64,000 nucleotides of DNA from Baylisascaris procyonis. Taxonomy: Eukaryota > Nematoda > Chromadorea > Rhabditida > Ascarididae. The translations under genes and the position numbers were made by a program. Positions within the stretch are counted from its first letter, which is position 1. Each line of letters starts with the position of its first letter. Below the pieces are notes generated by a model. That model was not told where the DNA came from and did not search any database. It saw nothing but the letters and a program-made list of their open reading frames with translations. Positions 11,492 to 25,200 of this stretch are shown one piece after another. Where the stretch lies: positions 1,426,001 to 1,490,000 of the forward strand of contig JAZARR010000175.1 of the NCBI GenBank assembly GCA_037389465.1. Reading direction: 5' to 3'.

Positions 11492-14400
11492 TGATTTTAA
11501 GTGGCTTTATGAAAAATAAAAACAGAAATAAATAAGAAAAAGAAGAAAGCAATATATAGTATCACAAATAACAACAACTTACACATTCTCTTGAAGATGT
11601 TTATTGCTTTTTAATCAACTTCACAGAACTCTCTTCAACGTTTATGATGAACGCACATAATGCGCTCTGCTATGTGGCGTGTTTTCCTAGTATTAAAGAA
11701 CACATTTCCAAAAGATTTGCACGAAAAATATTTATGCAAAGAAAGAGAATGAAAAAACAAAGGAGATTGAGGTATGTTACCGCTTTTGATGCGAGCAAAG
11801 AATGCAACGATGGTTTCCCGTTGCATCGAAAAAAAAGTCAAATCTATGAGAAATTTCGCATTTGCATATTTTTCTGCGTAATTTATAGCACTATTTTTTG
11901 CATATTAGCGAAAATAATATGCATAATTTTTTTTTTGTTTGTTTCTAAAATTTTCGTAATTTTTGGGAAAACGCATTATAGTCGAGTTGTTGATTTAAGT
12001 GGATTATTGTAGATGCAATTATACGAAAACGCAATGTACTCGAATATGAGATTGCTGTCGATCATTTCAAGCATGTTGTTGCGATCTGTGATTCTCTACT
12101 GCATTATGGCTTTCCCTCACCCTCATCCCGTATTCCAAGATTTGTTGCATTGATGAATATTCATTTGACATAAGTCAAACACATAATAAAGTGCCTACTA
12201 ATATCTATGCAAAATAATATGTGAAGACATATCGTTAACTTTGGCCTATGATTGAATTTTCTAATCATTAGATGTATTGGATCTTGAATTGGGGAAGATA
12301 TGTGAAGTGCAGAGATTGCAAGAGTGTGGAATGCTTAGTATGGGAATCTTCCAAGGATCACAAAAACTTCGCATTAAACACATGCTGAGATGTGACTTCA
12401 AAGCGAATTCCTTAATCTAAAGTTCATTGTTCAAGTAATGGAAGGTTGAACAAATCTACCGAGGCATGTCCTGTAATATCACTACATTGCAGTATTCGGG
12501 AAGGTGAGTGGTGTATGTTGAACAGGTGAGTCCACAGTTATTGTCGCATAATTGACCAAATTCCAGTGTCATTTTTCAGATTACGGTATAGAGACGAACG
12601 AAAACTTCGGTGAAGCTAACTAATGTGCAAAGGGGTGAATTGCTAAGTATCAAAGTTTCGATAGAACGTCTATTCTTGCACCCGATCGTTTGCAGCACTT
12701 CTAGTAAACGTTTAAAATATGAGCAAATTAGGAAACTGTGTCGGGAGGGGGGGGGGGGGGATAGGATTGAAGGATGAGGTGGAGGGAGGGGGGAGCTCAT
12801 GCGGGAGCGGATAAGAGAGAGGTGTAGAAACTTCCTTATCCACTCGCGCATATAAATTGCTCAAAATGTGGGCTTCATTAAAACGACAAAGGGGAAAGTT
12901 TAAAATTTATTTTATTTTATTTTGTTTTTTTGAATTTAATTTCTGATGGTGAAACGGCGATTACGTAGTCCATCTTGAGTTATATAGGCCAATTTCCTTG
13001 GGTAGTCACTGTTTGGCGATAAATGAAGGATTTGTTATTAGGTAGGGTCTAAGGCAGATATTTTCTACGTTATCGATCGCGGACATGCAATAGCTCGATT
13101 CGTTAAATCATCTCTACCTAAGAAGTGGAAAAGGACAAGTCGTATCGGCAAGGTTTCCATTCACCATCGGACAATTTTTCAATGTAAATAAAAAAGAGAC
13201 AGTGATGTTGTTGTGAGATTTCCGGGTGACAGTTGACAGCCGACTGTCACTTTTGTGAAGTTGATAAAGCTATTGATAAATATGTCACTATTTGCCGTTC
13301 GAATTTATTATTCGTCTCACTTCGATCATTGTCGAAACGAATACGTGTGTGAGGGTAAATTAAGTAGGGATATGAGTACATTCTCACAGGTGTATATTAC
13401 CTTTGTTCTCGCAGGAAGCACACCCAAGACGATGACAATTTCAGCATGTCCTTACGCTTTCTATTTGGCGGTTTATGAGTTTTTTTGTTCGTTTTTCATA
13501 GTATCTGTTGCTGCATATCTTCTATATTCCTACTATATTTGAGTTATAAGGTTCTATAAAATGTTTACTGTTTTTACGTCTTTTTTTCTTATGGAATTCA
13601 CAAACCACTATTGCAATTTTTTGAATTACATTATTTTATTGCATTGCAAAGGAAAAATAAAGGGAATTTCTTTGAAATTATTGTATTCATTGAATAAATA
13701 AATATTTTATAAATATTTCAATTTCAGAGTCTCATTAAAAATTCTCTCATATTTTTTATTCATCTCTAAAATATTTCATCGCTATTGATTTGAGCGCAAA
13801 GAAAAACCCGTTGAGAACCACTGAAATTAATTAACATTTCAAATTTATATTAGTATAACCTTTTTACCTTAATCTAATATTATATAATTAGAACAGCTAT
13901 CCTTTAAGTAAGTAATTTATTCAATGATTTTATTCTGTGGATGAATTTGTTATATTGATAGGAATTGTTTGTAGAATGTTCCTCAATTCATCGTTTTCAC
14001 TTAATTGATGGCTCAGTTTAATGGCCTTTCCCTGACGTCAATTCACTTTTTGTCTCTCTCTCCCTCTTTCCCTATCTCCCTCTCCCCTCTCTCTCCCTAC
14101 CCATTCACTTCGTTCCCCTCTCTCCCTTCCCTTCTCTTCCCTTTCTATTTTATCATTGAAAACTGTCAAGGGTTGTCGGTCTTACAATCTCTTTGCAGCC
14201 TGCTATAAACGTTTTCGATTAATTCGATTCATGTTTCGATGTCTTCAGAGGAATGGAAAACACAAATGTAGTAAGATGATTGAGTATCGAATATTATATG
14301 AATGAGGAATTATTGTTGAATATAGAGAGGATGATTAATCGATAGTCCACTATCACAATCACATAAAATCCTATCCACAGAGATGTCTATCGATGTTTTG

Positions 14401-16210
14401 TTGTGTCGTTTCGATGGATCAATATTTCTGTTTTGGTGGTTTATTTTTATTTATTCAGATTTTAATGTTGCTTAGAAAAATTTATTGATAATTGAATTTT
14501 TATCTCTAGAAACGATACGCTTCATTTCTCAAATCTTTTGCATCGTTGAGCTGTTTTTTGCACTGCATTGCATTGCATTGGCGAATGATTACCACTGCAA
14601 GTCGTTATTTTTAATGGTTTTTTCGATATGAATTATGAATGTGAATGCGAGGATTAAACTGGTTTCCGGCAGTCGAATATTTCCTCGTCTTCAATTACCT
14701 CTACATATCATCTATAAAATGAAATTTGCAGTGCTAGAAATGCGATGACAATTTTATCTATTAGCTGTGATATCCGTATCTTAGAAGAGCAACTTTCTTT
14801 TTTTGCAAAGTTTTCAAAGAATTATATTTATAGATTTGCAAGCAACTTCCTAGATTTATATATTTTAGCGATTAATCGTATATTACCCGTTAAGAAAAGC
14901 GGATATTAATTAAAAGTTCTTTCATAAATCCTTTAAGTAAATCGCTAAATACAAGCGGTATTACGAGGAATTAATATAAATTATTAAAATTCCACTAGCT
15001 ATATAATGCGATAGTTCAATTTGCATTTTTTGTAATTTGCATAAAATGCGTAATGCTAATTTCCCTATATTCTCTCAATCGTTGATGATTTACATATATG
15101 TATATGTCTGTCATGTTATGTTACCTTCATAAATGCCTAAATGCACATTGTCAACTGATTAGAAAGCAGCAATTCTTTGTATTCCTTATTTACAGTATTT
15201 TCATGCATTAAAGCCCCCCGTATGTCAATAATGTTGCAATGAGTTACGGTGACTGTCATAATTTGCAACAATTCTTTGGCATCAAAGAATGGAAGCGTTC
15301 CATTCCAATATGGAGGATTAAAAGACGATTTCGATGATGTTTGTTTTGTCTGTTAATTTTAAGATACCCAAAAACTATAGTTAGAAAGGGGGACCAGTTC
15401 CCCTCCTGCAATTTTTTCAGCATATTAATGTATCTTTGAATCGAGAATCTTGCAAACCCTGGGGTTTTATTCGAGTTGCTACTGTATCTTCTTGCATTTT
15501 CAAAGGAATATTATCTCTGCCACTTTAAGCATATTATATTCATGAGTTGTTATTTTATGTGAATGGAATATTCGTTTTCATTACGATCTTTAATCGTTAA
15601 TATTTATTGTTGAGGATATTGATGGCTAATATGGTAATTTAAGCGTTTCGGAATTGTTGTGGATGAATGTTGTTTGAGTTGTGTGGTTCGTTCGAGGATC
15701 ATATTCACCTATTTCCGCATCATTTGTTTCGAGTTGAATGCTTCATTGCGGCAAGTATGTTCCCTTCGTTTTTAAATTTTCTTTTTATTTATTATTAACT
15801 CTTCATTTTTGATATTTGATGTTTATTGTTAGTAATTGTTCCTCTTATTTACTTCATTCAATTAATGTAAAGCAATAATTATTCCAAATTTAAAACTTTT
15901 TAAAGTAGAGTCAAAGGTCAAAGTAAGATGATAATATCTGATTGTAATTCTTTCTAATTTCTTTCGTTTCATTTGCAATAAAAGTTGTCGATTTTTTTTT
16001 TCTTTAGATTTCGCATTTATTTTTCTTTGTAAAATATTCAACGAATTCAATAATGAACGTATTATGAAATCATAAAATTTTATTATCTCAAGCGGAAGTA
16101 TTCCGATATTAATATGCTTACTCACTCATTTAGATAATTCTGCACTTTTTGATCGGCATAGTTGATAAATTTTTTGATAAGAGTGGTTGCTTCTTGAGCT
16201 TTCTGATCAA

Positions 16211-19200
16211 ATGAAACATTTAAAAAGGGATATGACTGAATCGACAATGAATTACATCAACAAGATGGGTGATGTGTGCATCGACGATCTACCTGAGTTT
16301 ATTCTCGAATATGTATTTACGATGCTAAGCGCTTATGACGATCTCGATGCGGTTCGATTGGTGAGTCGTCGATGGCAACACATTGCGAACGGTGCTATTG
16401 CGCTTATGAAGCGTACCTTTGAAAGGTGTAGTCAATTCGAATGGTACGTTCTTGTTGTATGTATTGTTGTTGCGAGGAATTCTCATGTTCGTTATTGCAC
16501 TCTTTGCACAATTTCATCTCATTAAGAAGGAAGTGAAAATGACCACAGCAGAAATAATTTCTATGAAAGTTTTTAATTTTTAATTCTGCAAATTAAATAA
16601 CATTATTATTATTGTATCATTATTGTGTATATTTACAAATTATTTCAACCTATGTGATGGAATTATTGGACAAGATTATGGTGTAATACTATTATAGGAG
16701 TTGTTATGAACCCGATTTGCATACTGGTCCTTTTCTTGCGGAGAGATGCTCTCATTCAGCTTGTTATCATACCGGTAAGAAGGCAATGTATGTCTTTGGT
16801 GGTTGCACGGCTACCTATACCGCATTCAATGATCTCTGGACTTTTGACTTAGTTAGTTATAGTCTTCAAATTCATATTAATATATTATCATCTTTTATTA
16901 ACAAAATTTTTCAATTCATAAATAATTTTGCAAATATTTTACTGTCGAATTAATTAAATTAAGGAATAAATATATGCTGCATTTTCCATGAGATTATCAT
17001 AATTTGCCCCAGTTGAACTACATGCATTTCTTCGATTTCCTATTGCTTAACGGCACCGAATAGATCTCTTTTTTTTTTGCTCCCCTCATTAAGTCACTTT
17101 ATTGTTAATGAGTTTTGAGTGGACTATTCGGCTCATTGTTGATTTCCTATCAGCTATAAAGAATTCTTTAATAATGTTCTCAGTAATCAATGAAAATTTT
17201 CTACACCACGTAGAGCCTTCCACGTCTTCTCACTCCTTACTCCTCAGCCGGCGCTTACTCCATCCCAGATCCGAATATGGTATTACCTATTTACTGCTTA
17301 TAACAATTTTGCATTAACGTTTAAATGTAAGGATCACCCAGAAACGTTTTCAAAGAATGGGCAGTTTCAGACGTGGCATACATGGTCAAGAGTTGTTATA
17401 TCACGTGCGCCTTTTCCAAGCCCTAAAGCGTTAGCAACATTGGTTCAATATGGCGATGATCTTCTCCTTTATGGTGGCTTTTCGAAATCATCACCGAATC
17501 CAATCCACCAGACTTCAACGTTCTACAGTGAGCTCCATCTCTACAGTACCGCCAAGAATCAGTGGATTGAGGTAAGTTCTTACGATATGACGTCCCCTCC
17601 TTGGGTGGCCACAGTTTTACATTATATGAGCTGATCTGTCCTATGTGGATGTCGGTTGGTTTTATGTTGAGGCAGTTTACAACTGTTGGTGGAGTTCATC
17701 ATTTGTAGATAGTGACAGAGAATTCGGCACCTAAGCTTGCTAGTCATTCGGCATCAATCGTCGGTGATTCGATGATCGTCTTCGGTGGCTCGATGGGTAA
17801 TTGCTCGTCGAATGAGATTTGGGTTCTCGACATTCCTGGCAGAGTATGGTTGCAACCACATATCGCTGATGGGTACGTATTGATATCTCATTTAGCTACA
17901 CGAAATTAAATAACGAAAAGCTGGTTGGTTCCAAACAAGTAAAATAATAAAGAAAGGATATTTGATGCTTTAGAAGGTGGTCAATCGAAATATGATTTGC
18001 GAACGAATAAAGGTGCTTGTATCACTTTCTTTCCTTCTCGCCTACCTCTATGTGTGTTGTCATCGTTGCTAATTGCTATAACATTCACAATTTTACTAAA
18101 GTAAACCACCCACTTGGCTTTGTTCTTGTCTATTATCTATACTGATTAACTTTATACAGTAATATACGAGATAGGGATATTATCGTATAAAATTAATGGA
18201 ATATTATCGCATAAAGTTATCATTCTACAGTACAAAGCCTAAAACTGGAACACTACACAAGAGAGCATTGAATGCCGCCGTTCAAAACGTACCTTCATGC
18301 TGCTTTTATTGTTTCTGGCTATTTGATGAGAAGAGTGAGGGAATCAGTTCACTGGAAATGACGTCATCCTATCTATGTAGAAAGAGGCATCAAATTATTT
18401 CCTGTGCGCTTCTATAAAATAAAGTACGCGACATCAAAATTAAGGGTGATACCATTCTGGAGAGGTATGGTGCCGCAATATTCTGAAGCGTTGACCAGAG
18501 GTTGGCAGTAGTGTAGTGAACGATCTTATTCAAAAAATAAATAAATAAATAAATAACAGCTGTGCTTATATCGTCAGTATATGCTGACTACCTATTGTCT
18601 GCATTCAGTACATGCGCCGTTATTTTCTTTTAAGTGCCAAGTGCCAGCGAATTTTCCACAGTGAACACTGTGAAAAGTTTTTTACAGTCGTCGTCCAGCA
18701 GCCCGTTATGGTCATTCGCAGGTGCTAATCGATTCCAGTCACTTGTTGGTTGTGGGTGGTTGTGGTGGACCGAATATGATCTATAGCGATGCATGGCTGC
18801 TTCAATTCGATGTATCGCTATCGACCACCTGGAGATGGCATGAAGTGAAGGTCGTTGTTCACTTGTTTTCATCAGTGATTTAGTTAGTATTTTCCTGATT
18901 TCTTTGATCTGACCTATGTTTTATTGATAAGGAAGTTTTTGTGTCGTGGTTTTGTAAAATTGTTATTTTTCAGTTTGCTGCAGTTTTTTTAAAGCAGCTT
19001 TAGGAGTTTCCATTCAACTTTCTACCAGAAAAATTTTTCTAGAGGGCTTTTTCGCCTTTCGCCCCTTCCCATTGTGAGTTTTCGAATGGCCGTTTCATTC
19101 AGTCGTTCACCCGACAACTTGAGAAGTGGGTTTCTTTCTCTCAACCAATTATGTACTTCAGATAGTGAATCCGGAGGTATCAGCACCACAACTGTGGTGT

Positions 19201-22200
19201 CACGCTGCGTGTCGTGTGGGCCATAACCTCGTCGCGCTCAGTCGAACACTCAAAAAACCAAAGACTCGCGCCGACTTTAGGTAGTTTCCTTTTTTTTACG
19301 GTTGCATGCCTGCTTTTCGTTTCCCCGAGGCCTATAAGCAAGTGTGTTTAGTCGTTATCTGAAACGTTGATGAATTGCAGTACATACAAAGGACTCTTAC
19401 TGGCTATTATTTGCAATGCATTGCAACGCATATGCAATCTGCAACCCTCTTTGGCCAATATGAACCTTCGATATGAGCGGATCGATTGTCCTTTCATGGG
19501 AAATTAATGTAAAACTGCAGTTGAGTAGCTATAAAAAATCCACTTTATATATTTGCAAGGATATTTTTGATTGTAAAATGAAACGTTTTCTCTGAATGAT
19601 CCGTTTTGAATGAATATCGATTTGCATTTATTCTTAAATGCACATATTTGTAAAAGTAGAATTTTTTGCAATGGAATATTCCTTTCCTCTCTTATTATCG
19701 TCGTAGGATACATCAGCTATATCTGTTATCATTTAATAGTAGTAGGCTGTGGAATCTCATTCTTAATCGCAATATTTATCCATTAATACTCGTACTACCC
19801 GTAAAAGATTAAGGTTTTTGACATTTAGTTTGATCTGCTCTAATCCGATCTGATCTGCTCTTTATTTAATGGATTACATTAGAAGCATAACTCACTTAGA
19901 TTTCACTCGTCAAGGTTTCACCCACTTAGAAATGTTTTCTTTTATAATACGATAAGTGTGGGAGCATTAATTTGCATATATTACTATTTCGGGTCCTTGC
20001 ACTATGCCTCATCAAAACTGTTGCATAATTTGTATGTGCATAAAACACTGAGAGTATATATGGGAGGAAGCGTTGTGAGTGGTTTTATAACAGCTATAAA
20101 AGTGATTATAGAATTGCAGTTGTTTTTTTTTTTTGCACCATCAGAAGTGAACTTCAAGCTGCATACTTTAAAACGAAGTTTTCATACAGCCGAGGGAATC
20201 ACTGACAAATTTTGATGTTCTTGAGTCATCTCATTTGGGGCGTCATTGAGACCTTTACTAGTTGATAAGACCCCTTGGAAATATTGATAAGACATCCCTT
20301 GGAATGCGAGTTCTATGCGCAATTCTAAGAACAGTTCGTCGCTGTTCGAGATGGGGGAGAGAAAGGATTTCTTTGTGGTAGTTTGCAGACTCAGAATTTG
20401 CAACTCTCGAAGGCGGCGAATGATTCTTCGACACGATTGAAATAGTGGGCGTTTGACAGTCCTGCCTGTTTTGCTGCTATTAGTCAGTTTGTAAGCTTTT
20501 CGGTCGTCATTGATGGCATATAAAAAGAGATGGGGAAGAAGGGCAGTATCTATATCTACAGGATCTTTTCCGCTTTTTCAACTCTTCAATTAAGATCGAT
20601 GCAGGCGGCGAATAGACCGGAAGTTTATTAAATTCGGCGTTATCAGTGCATATCTGACCTAACTGAAATGAACTGAAGGGATATGAGTATTGGCACTCCG
20701 CCGACCCCGCTAAACGTTCGCTCGGCACTTTTAACGGAACGTCGTGTGGCTGAGACAGTGGCGTTACGGAGTGGTGCGGTTGGTGCAAATGGTCGAATTG
20801 ATGGTGGACTGCAACCGAATACGCCATCGAGACGTAGGACACTGCTTACATCGAAGTCACTTGATGACCACGTTGAGCAGGTGAGTGTGGTGGTTATTGC
20901 ATCCTATATAGGTGTGTTTGGGAGCAATGCTTCAGTAGCTATTCACACTGGAGCAGAGATAATCAGTGCTTTGTGTTGTGCAATTATCACCAAAGATAAT
21001 CAGTGCTTTGTGTTGTGCAATTATCACCAAAGATAATCAGTGCTTTGTGTTGTGCAATTATCACCAAAGATAATCAGTGCTTTGTGTTGTGCAATTATCA
21101 CCAAATATAATCAGTGCTTTGTATTATGCAATTATCGCAAATGGGATATTATTTAATATTTTTTAGGATATAAAGGAAGAGAAAAGGAGTAGTAGTGGTA
21201 CACTGGAGGTGAGTAGTGGGAATACGCCACGAAACGTGGAACTGCAGAGAGCTCGTTCAATACCCGCTATTATTGTTGGGGAGATACCTACTCTTGTCGT
21301 CACTTCTTCTGAGGTTTCTCTCTTCTTCTTTTTTTTTTAACATTTGGATCGACTAGCAGACATTAATAAAGGATTTCAAACGTTCAACTTTCTTTTACTT
21401 CATATCATCTGTTCTTTTTTACTATATTATATTTGGTATATTTGTTCGTTTGTTCTTTCGTATTATTTTATCTTCAGAACTCTTTACTTTTAAGGGACAA
21501 TTACTTTTCTTTTATTTTTGAAAAAGCTGATTTTTAAGGAATATAAATATTAGAAAAGAAGTAATTTGAAGGCAATTCATCATCAGGATTCGGCAGCTTT
21601 CTATTGGTTGATGAATACTTGGCAGGATTTATTTTTTCATATTTGGAGAGAAATAAATATAAAAATATGAAGTTTCAAATGAATTTACAACTTGACTGAA
21701 TAAGTATTGGTCAATCCGTTCGTATATTTTGAGGCAACGTGCTCAACCAGTCATCATTCGCCTCCGTCAAATCGTTCTAATGCGTCCTGTCTTGCAACAA
21801 AGCAAAACGTCGACGATATAAGGTTGGTCTTTTTGGGTAGCGCCGATATTCACGAAACGTCATTGCTTTCCCCTTGTAGTTTTTATCCTCTTTTAAGTTT
21901 ATTCTTTTTGAATACTATTGCTAGAATGTGTTTGTTATGCTGAAGTACGCTAACCCGGGAAACCTGCGATTGTGCTGACCACATTTTCTTATTAGACTAC
22001 CAGTAGTCCCATCCAGCTTCAGCGGGCTCAGCATACAAGCCTAATCGATACTGTACTAATCACTGGGCTGTGGTTTGATGAAGTTAATGTCGGCATTCAA
22101 GCTAATATATGTTTAGTAGCGGGGTGCTACAGAAATATGTCATCCGCCCAAACCTCAGCACTACCTGCATCCACAGTGTTCACCAAAGCCTTAATGTAGT

Positions 22201-25200
22201 CTGTGGTTGACGGGTGCCAGGGCTGGTATCTTCCCCACTCTGCTGCCTCCTTTTTTCACTAGAGGAGCTCTCTTGGTCGTCTTGCCGGTAAAAACTCAAT
22301 TTCCTTTCGTCATCCGTTACTGCACCTTCTTGACGCCTTCGCTTCAAAATTTGATTTAAAATGTGGGCAAAAAAACGTTTCATTGGATCGTCATTTGATT
22401 GTTGCATAGGCGTAGAATGCATCCCACACGGTTCAATGCTTAACACACACAGAAATACAAAAGTATATGCGAAATTCAACATGCAAGATGATGTTTTCAA
22501 TTAGGCCTGGAAGAGGGATGGGAAGGCTACGAGAAAGCATCGATCTTGCTCTTAGTAGAGGTGTTGGAGGACATTCATCTTCTTCTCTCATTCCTCCTCC
22601 CTTTTCTCTCTCCTCTCTCCCTGTTGATCATAGCAAATCTAAAAGTGATTAATGGCAGCTGTTTTCGGAAACATTATTAGTCATTTTTATTATGGGTCAT
22701 CCATATATGGAAGTGCTAATTTCCATACAATGCTGCCCCTGAGGCAGGTGAAAAGCATGCGAGGTGTCATCAGACATGGCAACGAAGGGTTGGCGATATA
22801 GGTTCATCAAGCATGCGTTGATGCTGAGAGGTGATAGTACTTGCTGCAAATATAACAAGCCCACTTCCGCCTTCAGTCAATCCCCAATCTAATCTCTAAC
22901 CATACCACTGTGCAGTACTTACTGCTCATTGCACCATATTTGTGAACAAACTGATATTCTCATTCGGGCAGTTAAATCGCTTAATCAATGGCTCATATAT
23001 GTTGTGGGGGAAGGGGCTGAGGAGGAGGGGGGGGGGCGTATGAGAGAGAGAATAGGTTTAAGAGGAAAATTCATCATTAGTCATTAGTGTTGATTATCGG
23101 TTGTAGATTAGGGTTATACTTTTTTTGCAGCGATCCACGATCTCTTCATGGATCGACGTCAGGGCTTTCGGCATGTAGACAAGGTGAGCCTGTTGCCATC
23201 ATCTTCATAAAATTAGTGATCTTTGGCGCTACTCGAAGGTGTATTTATTTCCGCCTTTGTTGTAAAACAATTATATTACCTAGTTTTATTATTTGTTCTA
23301 TGAATGTTTCAGTCATGACTTATAAAGATTTTTAATAACTTTTCTCAGCTTTACTTTTATTAAAAGCGTTATCCTCGTTGAAAGATCAGCGGAATATATC
23401 AAATATGTTTGTTTGAAGAATCGATCCTCTATTTTGTATACATTTTTAGGGAAGGAAGACTATGACAGAATGTTTTTTGTTTTTTAGAAAGCGATGGTAC
23501 CACTAAATATTTTAAGTGCCATTTTCAGGGAAACAGCTCAATGAGAATACTTCTTCGATGGCACGTCTTATGTCACAAACTAATCGCCACTTGACAACAC
23601 CTTCAACTACGACCAGGTGCTAAGATATAGCATTCGTTAATTACGTTGGCGAGGAACGTTTCCGCATTTCCGGTTGCATGCATTTTGAGTTTATTTCCAA
23701 CAATACCTTCATGGTTCAAAATATATTTGCTTAGTTCTGTTTTTATAATGCTTGTCGGGTTTATATTTGATTGCACTCTTGAATAGTGACGTCATTATTT
23801 ATTATGAAGCAATATTTCAAATAGAAATGTGTAGCAATGTTTTTGGTCACTTGCGCACTCATACTCGCTTGATCAAGGTGAGAAGCCAATTGAAATTTTA
23901 AGGGATCTTTTGTTGTTTATGCAAGGAATGATTGACAAGGAAAGATTTTTGGCGATTTTTTAATGAATGATTACATATACAGAAGAGTTTACAGCACTCG
24001 TGAATAAAACAAGGCCAGTCCTATAGAACGACAAATCTCTCAGATCGTATGTCGATGCAAATTCTGGATATTGGTGTTTAGATTGAGGCATTTGTGTGAT
24101 TAATATTTTTCTACGTTTTGGGTTTCCTTCGATAAGATGCATTCGTTGCAAATGATATCACCTTCAAAATTATCGTCGGGCAATGTAGTTTTATCTACGT
24201 CAACAACGTAGTTTTTAGGTGAATAACAAGTGAATTTTTCGTTATTTTAGCGAGATTAATGAACTTTCATAATTATAATTGAAAGTAGCCTGTAGGAAAC
24301 AGCTATTTCTATGTCATTAATTGAAGCTGAATTCGGTATTGCCCATTTTCATCATGAGAACATCAAAATCTGATAAGCGAGGTGGATTAATGATAAGGCG
24401 AAAGTTTAAATTTTCCATCTGTTTAATTGAATTGGTAATAATAGTAGGCATTATTTATTTTATATATCGGCAGTCAACGAATTTTCCATCATGTTGATCT
24501 TCTACAACATGGCATTTATCACCTCCAGCACGGTGACAAAAAACGTTGGATCCGAGTTTTATTCTTCAACGTGGTATAGGGCATAGTCCTCTGATTCCTT
24601 ACCGATCAATCGCTTGCCATTATTTACCATTTGCAAGATTTCCAACCATTTATATATTGAGTAGGTATTTGTCTTTTCATGTGAATTGTGACACATTTCA
24701 ATTTGAGAGTCTAATTGCAGCAAAGAATGCAAATCAACGGAGAGGGATTCACGCTCACATCTCGGTGTTGTGAGTGGGTCTTTGCAACGTCGTTGCACAC
24801 CTCATCAGCATCGTGCTTCTCATTCATCTGATGGAGGTTTGTTTTTATTGGCATATCGGTGCTTTTATGCAACAACAAATTAGTTAAACTTCATATTTCT
24901 GGAGTACCGTTACAAGCATGCTAACCTTTTATTTGACATTGAATGGAGTCGTTAATGAATACCGATAACATTATATTATTCGTTCTTCGTTTTTCAGAAA
25001 CAAATCGCAGAACAAGGGATTGCTGCATAGACCTCCAACGCTTTAGTTTGACTTATTACGGATGTTATCTTAATCGAAGGATGTTTTGAACTGCTTGTTT
25101 TTTTCGTACGACATATAGGAATTGACCATCGCTTATTACCTTTAGGACGTTACTACTGCCCGCAATATTATTCAGTGCTTTTTAGCTCTCATCGGTTAAT

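Larger units (their letters stand above)
9239..16210. other. Intergenic region between divergent PPM1D-like and FBXO42-like genes
   Basis: About 7 kb without a supported protein gene. It contains two tRNA-like fragments (9634-9745 and 11420-11491), a C14 run at 10889-10902, a G14 run at 12747-12760 and pyrimidine-rich simple sequence at 14050-14150. The longest open frame (11644-12012, 122 codons, plus) is lysine-rich with a hydrophobic C-terminus, and has no recognisable domain. Promoters of both flanking genes should lie here, but none can be identified by eye. Confidence 0.5.

Noticed and set aside
11644..12012. 122-codon plus-strand ORF with Lys-rich N-terminus and hydrophobic C-terminus
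   Set aside because: No recognisable domain or splice context, AT-driven composition; could be chance.
12272..12419. Exon-like open segment (LELGKICEVQRLQE...)
   Set aside because: An acceptor-like AG precedes it but no matching partner exon or family was found.
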